The position numbers and the translations under genes are program-made. A stretch of DNA of 5,379 bases, from assembly GCA_022865365.1 (NCBI GenBank), contig JALHSW010000132.1, positions 1 to 5,379 on the forward strand. Direction: 5' to 3'. Numbering within the stretch: the stretch's first letter is position 1; each line of letters starts with the position of its first letter. Shown here piece by piece: positions 1 to 5,379 of the stretch. Source of the DNA: Acidimicrobiia bacterium (GTDB lineage: Bacteria > Actinomycetota > Acidimicrobiia > IMCC26256 > PALSA-555). The notes under the pieces are model-generated. The model was not told the DNA's origin, searched no databases, and was given only the letters and a program-made list of their open reading frames with translations.

Positions 1-561
1 CCCTACGAACAAGAGATCGCTCCCGCCGTGGGCCTGCTCGGCATTGATCCGCGCGATCACGTCAGGATCGGGCGTGTCCGTGAAGTGGGTGAAGTCGAGG
101 AGGATCGGCACGACGGCCGGGTCGGAGTACCCCGCGGCCTCGAGATCGCGGGCGTTGAAGCCCGAGTCGGCGATCGAGAACGCGGCGCGTGGCACAAGAC
201 TCTCCAGCTGGCGCAACCCCCACGCGACGCCGGGCGCGGCACGCGGCTCCCACGGCCGCAGGTACTCGGGCGGTGTGATGTTGTGGTACCAGACCGCGAC
301 GCGTTCGGGTCGTGCGGCCACGAAGTCGCCGACCTGCGACCCGATGGCGAGGTGGTAGAGGAGCAGATCGTCGGGTGCAGCCGGGTACGCGCTGCCGTAC
401 TCGCCGAAGTTCCGAGCGCGGTCCTCCATCGCCGGGTGCACGTGTCCGGCGAACACCTCCCCACCGATACCTTCGACGCGCAGCTCGGAACGGACCGCTT
501 CGATGTGGTGGCCGACCGAGCCCGGCTCGAAGGTCGGCACGAACTGGTGGACCCGGGTCAC
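1..561 (-). CDS. GT4-like glycosyltransferase, N-terminal part (runs off left edge)
   Basis: Seen: an open minus-strand frame of 187 codons starts at a GTG (561-559) and is still open at base 1. The product begins MTRVHQFVPTFEPGSVGHH and contains YHNITP at about residues 92-97, IADSGFNARDLEAAGY near 132-147, PILLDF, and LFVG at 184-187, where the window ends. It aligns along its whole length with the next gene upstream (558-1640), at about 40% identity by hand. This fixes the GTG start, because both proteins begin MT-x-x-HQFVP. Known: GT4/GT-B enzymes have this N-terminal acceptor-binding domain and then a nucleotide-sugar-binding domain with an EX7E motif; that second half lies outside the window. 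The start overlaps the upstream stop as GTGA and has no visible Shine-Dalgarno sequence, so translational coupling is likely. Inferred role: cytoplasmic transfer of a sugar during surface-glycan assembly. Donor and acceptor cannot be read from the sequence. Confidence 0.85.
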   Translation of the reverse strand, partial: MTRVHQFVPTFEPGSVGHHIEAVRSELRVEGIGGEVFAGHVHPAMEDRARNFGEYGSAYPAAPDDLLLYHLAIGSQVGDFVAARPERVAVWYHNITPPEYLRPWEPRAAPGVAWGLRQLESLVPRAAFSIADSGFNARDLEAAGYSDPAVVPILLDFTHFTDTPDPDVIARINAEQAHGGSDLLFVG

Positions 562-1640
562 GTGCCGGTACGCACGATTGCCTCGATCGCCGCCTGCCAG
601 GTCGCGCGCGTCCGGGGGAGCTCAAAGTCGCCGAGTCGCTCCACACCACGAGCGACGAGTGCGTCGCGCACCACAGCGTCGCCGACGACTCGCTGCATCC
701 CCGCCGCGACCAGCGACGGCTGCTCGCTCGGCACGACGAGACCGGCACCGGCAAGCGTCTCGGGCACCGCGGTCACACCCAACGCGACGATCGGCAGGCG
801 GTGGTGCATGGCCTCGAGAAGGGGCACACAGAACCCTTCGTGCCGCGAGAGGCACACGAGCACGTCGGCCGCGTCGTAGTGGGCCGCGAGCGCCTCGTGC
901 GAGACCGATCCCGCCAGCTCGACGGCGTCGGCCAGCCCCAACGAGTCGATGTAGGCCTGCAGCGCGTCGAGGTACGCGTGCGATGCCGAGCCACCCACGA
1001 GATGCAGGCGGGCGTCGGGGTCGTACGCCTTGCGGTAGGCCGCGAGCGCGGCGACGACGGCGTGCTGGGCCTTGTGGGGAGCGATCCGGCCGACGAAGAG
1101 CCAGTCGGCACCTCCCCCGCGCTTGGCGGTCTCGAGGCGGGCGCGGGTCTCCGGGTCCGGCTCCACGTCGAACTCCTCGAGGTCGAGCAGGATCGGTGCG
1201 ACCTCGGTGTGGCGATACCCGAGGAGCGCGAGGTCGCGTCGGTTCACCTCGGAGTCGGCGAGACCGAGGATCGTCCGTGGCGCGAGGTCGCCCATCTGCT
1301 TCCAGCCGACGGTCAGCTGGGCGGCGACCTCGGGCTCCCACGTGTCGAAGAAGCGGGCGGGCGTGATGTTGTGGTAGTTCACGATCACCGGTTCGGGGCG
1401 CGTGAGCAGGTACCGGGCGATCGGGCTCCCGGTGGACGCCTGATACAGCGCCCACGTTCCGGCTCCGCCGGTGAACTCACGGAACGGTCGGGCGATACCG
1501 GCAACCTCGGGGTGCGCGTCGTCCGCGTAGACCTCCGACGCGATCCCGAGGTCGTGCAGCAAGCGACGGACCTGGAGGGTGTGGGCGCCGATCGCGTCCC
1601 GCGCCGCGAACGACGGCACGAACTGATGGATCGCGGTCAC
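558..1640 (-). CDS. GT4-family glycosyltransferase (GT-B fold), complete
   Basis: Seen: 360 residues, GTG start at 1640-1638, TGA at 560-558. The N-terminal domain carries HQFVP (5-9), a conserved AHTLQVRRLLHDLG stretch (19-32) and YHNITP (89-94). The C-terminal nucleotide-sugar domain begins near LFVGRIAPHK (181-190), whose Arg/Lys are the usual donor-phosphate contacts. It continues with LHLVGG (212-217), a VELAGSVSHEALAAHY stretch (240-255) and SRHEGFCVPLLEAM, which holds the EX7E motif (E268, E276). Known: this order is diagnostic of retaining GT4-type glycosyltransferases, and 360 residues is a normal length. The open frame extends upstream of the GTG, but that part overlaps the methyltransferase gene; the GTG is favoured because it gives a GTGA overlap and matches the paralogue's N-terminus. 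No signal peptide or membrane segment is visible, so the protein is cytoplasmic or peripheral. Substrate unknown; the context suggests polysaccharide assembly. Confidence 0.93.
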   Translation of the reverse strand: MTAIHQFVPSFAARDAIGAHTLQVRRLLHDLGIASEVYADDAHPEVAGIARPFREFTGGAGTWALYQASTGSPIARYLLTRPEPVIVNYHNITPARFFDTWEPEVAAQLTVGWKQMGDLAPRTILGLADSEVNRRDLALLGYRHTEVAPILLDLEEFDVEPDPETRARLETAKRGGGADWLFVGRIAPHKAQHAVVAALAAYRKAYDPDARLHLVGGSASHAYLDALQAYIDSLGLADAVELAGSVSHEALAAHYDAADVLVCLSRHEGFCVPLLEAMHHRLPIVALGVTAVPETLAGAGLVVPSEQPSLVAAGMQRVVGDAVVRDALVARGVERLGDFELPRTRATWQAAIEAIVRTGT

Positions 1641-2617
1641 CGGCCGGGGCGCCTCGCGGTCACGAGCACCGACGCGGGCTCGGCGTCCGGAGGCCCGGCC
1701 GTCGTGGCGATCGCTTCGTAGCCGCGGGTCTCGAACAGGTGCTCCCCCGTCACCGCATGCAGCGGCCGACCGGGCGCGAGGTCGGCCGCGACGCGTGATG
1801 CACCGGTACCCCACGTCTCGGGTGTCGCGGTGAGGATCACCGCCCGCCCGCCCGGCGCGAGCGCGCGAGTTGCCTCGCCGACGAGCGCGAGCAACCACGG
1901 CAGCGGGTACCGATCGACACAGCCCGAGAGCACGACTCCCCCGAGCACTCCGTCGGGGACGAGGCGCAGGTGGGCGAGCGCGTCACCGTCGCGGACTTCG
2001 ATGCCCGCTTCAGATGCCGCGTCGGCTTCCGTGAGCCGGGGTTCCACGCCGTAGGCGTCGACGCCCCCGGCCATGAGCGCCCGCACGAGACGCCCGTCGT
2101 CGCATTCCGCGTGCACGACGCGCCCCGGCGCATCCGAGACCGCCGCGACGATGGCCTCGCACCAGGGGGAGGCATCGAACGGGCTCGGCGTCCGGTCGAG
2201 CTCCGCCGCAACGCGCACGTCGAGAATGGGGACTGCCCCCTCCAGGCGCTCGACACGCCGGCCGAGGAGCCGCAGCCCTCGCGACGCGACGACGGCGAAC
2301 GCCTGCACCTGGTCGGTGACGTAGTTGACGTACCAGTACGCGAGACGACGGACCGTGTGCTTGACCGGACCGCCACCCGCCTTCTCGCTCACGACGACGA
2401 CGTCGGCGTTGACGAAAGCGAGATCCTCTGCCGACGTCACGACCTGCTCGAGGTCGTCCGAAGTTGCCGGCGGCGCCACACGGTCGAACGACACATCGAG
2501 CTGGCGCTCGAACGCGGGCGTGATCACTCCCTCGCGCCGCAGGAGGCGTGCGTCACTCTCGATCTCTGCCAGCAGGCGCGCCTGGTCGACGACGGAAGGC
2601 GGGTCGGCAGCGGTCAT
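1637..2617 (-). CDS. SAM-methyltransferase-like protein with helical N-terminal region and degenerate motif I
   Basis: Seen: 326 residues, ATG at 2617-2615, first gene of the minus-strand block. Residues about 10-125 look helical and charged: LLAEIESDARLLRREGVITP (15-34), then a WYVNYVTDQVQAFAVVASRG segment (95-114) and an Arg-rich RLLGRRVERLE. Residues about 150-326 resemble a class I methyltransferase: VVHAECDDGRLV (167-178) at the motif I position, GVEP (190-193) with the acidic residue expected at the end of strand 2, then VLSGCVDR, ATRALAPGGRAVIL and a C-terminal ATPETWGTG region. Known: a standard motif I reads DxGxGxG; here the first Asp and the central glycines are missing, which is unusual. 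I recall related proteins beside glycosyltransferases in actinobacterial glycan clusters, but no function I can name. Inferred: glycan-modifying methyltransferase or a non-catalytic derivative. It overlaps the next gene by GTGA, so the two are probably co-translated. Confidence 0.8.
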   Translation of the reverse strand: MTAADPPSVVDQARLLAEIESDARLLRREGVITPAFERQLDVSFDRVAPPATSDDLEQVVTSAEDLAFVNADVVVVSEKAGGGPVKHTVRRLAYWYVNYVTDQVQAFAVVASRGLRLLGRRVERLEGAVPILDVRVAAELDRTPSPFDASPWCEAIVAAVSDAPGRVVHAECDDGRLVRALMAGGVDAYGVEPRLTEADAASEAGIEVRDGDALAHLRLVPDGVLGGVVLSGCVDRYPLPWLLALVGEATRALAPGGRAVILTATPETWGTGASRVAADLAPGRPLHAVTGEHLFETRGYEAIATTAGPPDAEPASVLVTARRPGR

Positions 2618-2626
2618 CGGCGGTCG

Positions 2627-2632
2627 ATCCTA
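2627..2632 (-). promoter_or_regulatory. Candidate -10 element for the minus-strand operon
   Basis: Read on the minus strand, TAGGAT (TAnnnT pattern) lies 9 bases before the ATG of the methyltransferase-like gene. No Shine-Dalgarno sequence lies between them and no convincing -35 hexamer sits 16-18 bases further upstream. If used, the transcript would begin only about two to three bases before the start codon, nearly leaderless, which is common in actinobacteria. This is pattern matching on one hexamer and remains tentative. Confidence 0.35.
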
Positions 2633-2677
2633 CCTAGGACGGTCGACGGCGGCGCGCTCGGCTCATGGCACCGGGTG

Positions 2678-2705
2678 TTGTGATGGCGTGCACGAACGGT
2701 CTAAG
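2678..2705 (+). promoter_or_regulatory. Candidate sigma-70-type promoter for the HAD/epimerase genes
   Basis: TTGTGA (2678-2683) and TCTAAG (2700-2705) are separated by 16 bases and each match four of six consensus positions (TTGACA, TATAAT). They lie about 30-60 bases upstream of the TTG start at 2738, leaving room for a short leader carrying the GGAG ribosome-binding site. It is the best such pair I found in the divergent gap, but both boxes are imperfect. Confidence 0.25.
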
Positions 2706-2726
2706 AACTGGCAACGGCTGAGCCCT

Positions 2727-2730
2727 GGAG
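2727..2730 (+). promoter_or_regulatory. Ribosome-binding site deciding the TTG start of the HAD gene
   Basis: GGAG ends seven bases before TTG at 2738-2740, an ideal Shine-Dalgarno spacing. The ATG at 2755 is in another frame, and no ATG or GTG in the correct frame lies before the catalytic DLDG motif, so this site supports the rare TTG start. Confidence 0.6.
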
Positions 2731-2737
2731 CATCACG

Positions 2738-3436
2738 TTGCAGTCTCGGAAACGATGCGCGACCTTCTTCGACCTCGACGGCGTGATCATCGACTCTGCT
2801 CCACTGATCACGACGCTGGTTCGCCAAGTGCTCTCCGGGCACGGCATCCCGGTCGACGATCGGCTCCTCGACGCCTTTGTCGGCCCTCCCCTCGAAGAGT
2901 CCTTCTCGGTGCTATTGCGCGACGTCGGGGTACCCGATATCGCCTGTGACGCCGTCGGGCTCGTCGCCGAGTTCCGGGATCTCTACCGCGCCCGATGCGT
3001 GGAGACCGAAGCACACCCCGGCGTTGCCTCGATGCTCCGGAGCGTGGCGCGAAGCGTGCCGTGTGCTCTCGCCACGTCGAAGCCCCGGGAGTTCGCTCTC
3101 GCGATCCTGAACCACCTCGAGCTGTCGGACGTGTTCACGGTCGCGGCGGCACCCGAGCCCGACTGGGAGTCCGACAGCAAGACCGCGGTGCTGACCGCAG
3201 CCTTTGCCCGGATGCAGGTCGCGTTCGCGACCTCCCTCGAGCCGGCCGACTGCCTGATGGTCGGAGATCGGCGTCATGACATCGAGGCGGCGCACACGCT
3301 CGGAATGCTCGCGCTCGGCGTGACATGGGGAGTCGGTAGTCGCGAGGAGCTGATCGGTGCCTCCCCCGACTTCCTCGCCGACGATCCGGTCGACGTGGTC
3401 CGGCTGGTACTCGAGCTCACCGGGGACGACCGATGA
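2738..3436 (+). CDS. HAD-superfamily phosphatase, phosphoglycolate-phosphatase-like
   Basis: Seen: 232 residues, start TTG with GGAG seven bases upstream. The four HAD motifs are present in order: motif I FFDLDGVIIDS (D12 nucleophile, D14 acid/base), motif II LATSKP (T113), a likely motif III Lys at K148 (ESDSK), and motif IV MVGDRRHDIEAA (D177, D181, Mg2+ ligands). A helical cap of the Gph type lies between motifs I and II (about 20-95), and the C-terminus has GVTWGVGSREEL followed by a PDFLADDP stretch, typical of the Gph-like branch. Length is normal for that branch. Known: such enzymes hydrolyse small phosphate monoesters in the cytoplasm; Gph itself acts on 2-phosphoglycolate. Inferred: as the first gene of a sugar-nucleotide operon, it more likely acts on a sugar phosphate or clears a by-product, but specificity cannot be read from sequence. 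Its stop overlaps the next start as ATGA. Confidence 0.9.
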   Translation: MQSRKRCATFFDLDGVIIDSAPLITTLVRQVLSGHGIPVDDRLLDAFVGPPLEESFSVLLRDVGVPDIACDAVGLVAEFRDLYRARCVETEAHPGVASMLRSVARSVPCALATSKPREFALAILNHLELSDVFTVAAAPEPDWESDSKTAVLTAAFARMQVAFATSLEPADCLMVGDRRHDIEAAHTLGMLALGVTWGVGSREELIGASPDFLADDPVDVVRLVLELTGDDR

Positions 3437-4484
3437 CCTCGAGCCCGAATCCCCTGGCCCGCGACCTCGACGATCTCCTGGACGCGACGCGAGACCTCTG
3501 GTCCGATCTGCGGGGGCGCGCGTCCTGCTCACCGGCGGCACCGGATTCTTCGGATCTTGGCTCCTCGAATCGTTCGCTTGGGCGAACGACCGCCTCCAGC
3601 TGCACGCGACCGCGACGGTGCTCACGCGAGACCCATCCGCGTTCCACCGGAAGGCCCCGCACCTGTCGGAGGATGCCGCGGTCGTCCTCGTGCCGGGCGA
3701 CATCAGGGGCTCGCTCGAAGGTCTCGGTTCGTTCGACGCAGTCATCCACGCGGCGACCAGTGCGAACGCGGACCTCAATCGAACGGACCCTGTGGCGATG
3801 GTCGACACGATCGTCGACGGGACGCGGCACGTCCTGAATGCCGTCGCCGGCGCAGGATCGATTCCCGTGCTCTTGACGAGCTCGGGAGCCGTCTACGGGC
3901 GCCAGCCGCCCGACATCGAGGCCATGTCGGAGGACGCGACCAGCGGGCCCGACCCACTTGATCCGGGATCCGCGTACGCCGAAGGGAAGCGCCTCGCCGA
4001 ACTCCTGGGCGCGATCTACTCGACGACGACGGGCCTCGAGATCAAGGTTGCCCGCTGCTATGCGTTCGTCGGTCCGTACCTCCCCCTCGACCGCCACTTC
4101 GCCATCGGGAACTTCATCCGGGACGGGATCGCGGGAGGGCCGATTCGCGTGCAAGGCGACGGCTCCACCGTTCGGTCGTATCTCTACGCGGCGGACCTCG
4201 CGGTGTGGCTCTGGACCATCCTGCTGCGCGGACGTAGCCGTCGGGCGTACAACGTCGGATCCGAGGACGCGATCGACATCGCGAGCCTCGCTCGAGTCGT
4301 CGCCACCGCATTCAAGGCACCAAGGACCGTCGAGGTGCTGGGTGCGCCGACGCCGGATCGCCCTGTCGACCGGTACGTACCCAGCACCGACCGCGCCCGC
4401 ACCGAGCTCCGGCTGGAGCAGCGCGTACCGCTCACCGACGCGATCGAGCGCACCGTTGCCTGGAATCGCACACGAGGCGCCTGA
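3433..4484 (+). CDS. NAD-dependent epimerase/dehydratase (extended SDR), frameshifted as given
   Basis: Seen: the gene starts at ATG 3433, overlapping the HAD stop as ATGA, with GGGGA six bases upstream. The first frame gives MTSSPNPLARDLDDLLDA and TRDLWSDLRG; the protein then continues in the -1 frame from 3516 as ARVLLTGGTGFFGSWLLESF up to TGA at 4482-4484. With one base restored the product is 350 residues, normal for this family. Key residues in the repaired protein: NAD-binding TGGTGFFG (34-41), AVIHAAT, SSGAVYG (S150/S151) and the catalytic pair Y182-K186 in YAEGK. Further on are ARCYAFVGPYLPLD, GDGSTVRSYLYAADLA and YNVGSE. Known: these are extended-SDR enzymes acting on nucleotide-activated sugars (epimerases, 4,6-dehydratases, 4-reductases); homologues I recall carry the same N-terminal leader joined directly to the Rossmann motif. 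Inferred: cytoplasmic supply of an unusual or deoxy sugar to the nearby glycosyltransferases. The exact reaction is unknown. The break may be a sequence error, a recent mutation or, less likely, recoding. Confidence 0.88.
3512..3516 (+). other. G-run at which the epimerase frame breaks
   Basis: The sequence CTG CGG GGG CGC leaves the correct frame here. With six Gs instead of five it would read CTG CGG GGG GCG CGC GTC, giving Leu-Arg-Gly-Ala-Arg-Val straight into the dinucleotide-binding motif. No ATG, GTG or TTG lies in the downstream frame between 3432 and the Rossmann motif, so independent initiation there is unlikely. Confidence 0.8.
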
Positions 4485-4485
4485 G

Positions 4486-4491
4486 TACACT
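4486..4491 (+). promoter_or_regulatory. Candidate -10 element for a leaderless methyltransferase transcript
   Basis: TACACT fits TAnnnT and lies two bases after the epimerase stop codon. It is followed by exactly six bases and then the GTG at 4498. In actinobacteria a -10 at this distance commonly places the transcription start on the first base of the start codon. No Shine-Dalgarno sequence is present at usable spacing, which fits a leaderless start. No good -35 is visible; TTGCCT at 4456 is too far upstream (24 bases). The gene may also be read through from the epimerase. Confidence 0.4.
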
Positions 4492-4497
4492 CGCGTC

Positions 4498-5379
4498 GTG
4501 AATCCCCCAGATCAGACCGAAGCCATCAAGCAGCTCCAGCGTTCGTGCCCCGTCTGTGGAAGCGGCCAGGGTCGCGTGCTGCACTCACAGCAGTTCGTCG
4601 CGCCAGACGAGTTCGAGACCGAGCGAGCCTTCGACGTCACCGAGTGCTCGGCGTGCGGCATGGTCTTCGCCGACACGGTGGTGCGTCAGGACGTCTTGGA
4701 CGAGCTCTACCGCGACCACTCGAAGTATGCCGACACTTCGACGTTCGCCACTGCTACACCGGCGGTTGATCCCGAATTCGCGGGCGATGCACCCGACGGG
4801 GAGACACCCCCTGAAGCGCCCTGGGATCTCCAGCGGCTCGAGCAGACCGCCGAATACCTCGCCCTCGCTGTGCCGAACCGAGACACGCGGGTCCTCGATG
4901 CGGGCTGTGCGACGGGGGCACTCCTCGGGTTCCTCGGCGAGCATGGATTCTCGGCGCTGACCGGTCTGGACCCGTCACCGATTGCGGTCGCCGCGGCGAA
5001 CCGGAGGCACGGGATCAACGCGGTCACGGGCTCGTTCCTCGATCCTCCCCCGGGATTCGGGCCATTCGACGTCATCGTGCTCTCCCATGTGCTCGAGCAC
5101 GTCACCGACGTCCAGGGAGCCGCATCAGGGCTCCGCTCGCTCCTGGCCCCCGATGGACTCGTGTATGTCGAGGTGCCGGATGCCTCCCGGTATGCCGATC
5201 ATCTCGTCGCACCCTTTCACGACTTCAACACCGAGCACATCAACCATTTCTCGCTCCCCCTCCTCGACCGACTCCTCGGCAACCACGGATTCGAGCCGAT
5301 CGAGGAGGAGACACGTACGGTGCTCTGCTCCGCCAACGACGAGTACCCCGTCGCACTTGGCCTCTGGAAGCAGACGCAA
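4498..5379 (+). CDS. Zinc-ribbon SAM-dependent methyltransferase, probable sugar methyltransferase (runs off right edge)
   Basis: Seen: 294 codons from GTG 4498, still open at the window end. An N-terminal zinc ribbon has CPVCG (C17, C20) and CSACG (C50, C53). After HSKYADTSTF (74-83) comes an acidic, proline-rich linker (about 84-108), then PWDLQRLEQT. The class I methyltransferase core has motif I VLDAGCATG (132-140), acidic D158 in GLDPS, FDVIVLSHVLEHV (190-202) and LLAPDGLVYVEVPD (215-228). FNTEHINHFS (243-252) follows, with a further alpha/beta region beginning. Known: a zinc-binding N-terminus, SAM core and C-terminal domain is the architecture of sugar C-methyltransferases such as the TylC3/NovU type; simpler zinc-ribbon methyltransferases of unknown target also occur in polysaccharide loci. 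Inferred: methylation of a nucleotide sugar or glycan made with the adjacent epimerase. The start is chosen because the frame has no better codon before the first cysteine pair and the gap to the epimerase is only 13 bases. Confidence 0.88.
   Translation, partial: MNPPDQTEAIKQLQRSCPVCGSGQGRVLHSQQFVAPDEFETERAFDVTECSACGMVFADTVVRQDVLDELYRDHSKYADTSTFATATPAVDPEFAGDAPDGETPPEAPWDLQRLEQTAEYLALAVPNRDTRVLDAGCATGALLGFLGEHGFSALTGLDPSPIAVAAANRRHGINAVTGSFLDPPPGFGPFDVIVLSHVLEHVTDVQGAASGLRSLLAPDGLVYVEVPDASRYADHLVAPFHDFNTEHINHFSLPLLDRLLGNHGFEPIEEETRTVLCSANDEYPVALGLWKQTQ

Noticed and set aside
28..879. 283-codon plus-strand open frame at the left edge
   Set aside because: Antisense to both glycosyltransferases and with no domain signal; the minus-strand frame beneath it has a conserved paralogue.
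312..1721. 469-codon plus-strand open frame opposite the glycosyltransferases
   Set aside because: It is antisense to two proteins with clear GT4 motifs, crosses a gene junction, and its product is Arg/Gly/Val-rich with no recognisable motif; a typical mirror frame in GC-rich coding DNA.
1970..2683. 237-codon plus-strand open frame opposite the methyltransferase-like gene
   Set aside because: The minus-strand reading has recognisable methyltransferase strands and coupled junctions; this one has low complexity and no motif.
2755..2949. ATG at 2755 as the start of a small plus-strand gene
   Set aside because: It is out of frame with the HAD motifs and lies entirely within that gene.
3357..3515. 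Upstream GTG extension of the epimerase Rossmann frame as its true start
   Set aside because: The predicted residues before the dinucleotide-binding motif are Pro/Arg/Ser-rich shadow sequence of the HAD 3' end, whereas the ATG frame from 3433 gives the family-like leader ending DLWSDLRG.
3516..3522. Programmed -1 frameshifting as the preferred explanation
   Set aside because: No X XXY YYZ heptamer is present and I could not identify a convincing downstream stimulatory structure by eye; a missing base is simpler.
2912..3808. 298-codon minus-strand open frame across the HAD/epimerase junction
   Set aside because: It overlaps two genuine plus-strand genes and lacks any conserved pattern.
3417..4490. 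357-codon minus-strand open frame opposite the epimerase
   Set aside because: The plus strand carries TGGTGFFG, SSGAVYG and YAEGK; the antisense product has no such features.

Overview
The window looks like part of a cell-surface or secreted glycan biosynthesis cluster from a high-GC bacterium, most likely an actinobacterium. The support is the GC-rich, strongly G/C-ending codons, frequent GTG and TTG starts, few Shine-Dalgarno sequences, 4-base start/stop overlaps, and protein families I recall from actinobacterial (including Acidimicrobiia-type) polysaccharide loci. The lineage is an inference, since no rRNA or marker gene is present.

Layout: two divergent gene blocks separated by about 120 bp (2618-2737). 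The leftward block (minus strand) runs from an atypical SAM-methyltransferase-like protein (2617 to 1637) into a complete GT4-type glycosyltransferase (1640 to 558), then into a second, related glycosyltransferase that runs off the left edge (561 to 1). Both junctions are GTGA overlaps, so the three genes are probably one translationally coupled operon. The two glycosyltransferases are tandem paralogues.

The rightward block (plus strand) runs from a HAD-superfamily phosphatase with a TTG start (2738-3436) through an ATGA overlap into an extended-SDR NAD-dependent epimerase/dehydratase (3433-4484). After a 13-base gap comes a zinc-ribbon plus SAM methyltransferase (from 4498, running off the right edge). 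The epimerase reading frame is broken: its N-terminal 28 codons and its Rossmann core lie in different frames, and the break sits at a GGGGG run at 3512-3516. One extra G, or a -1 shift, restores a continuous 350-residue protein.

Working model (inference): the plus-strand genes make or modify a nucleotide-activated sugar (epimerase/dehydratase, sugar methyltransferase, HAD phosphatase). The minus-strand genes transfer sugars to a growing glycan, with the methyltransferase-like protein decorating or regulating it. I see no tRNA, rRNA, CRISPR array, insertion sequence or clear terminator. The apparent long open frames opposite the real genes are antisense artefacts of high-GC coding sequence. 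The most notable points are the epimerase frameshift, the degenerate methyltransferase motif and the possible leaderless start of the last gene. I did not find clear evidence of a wholly new kind of system.
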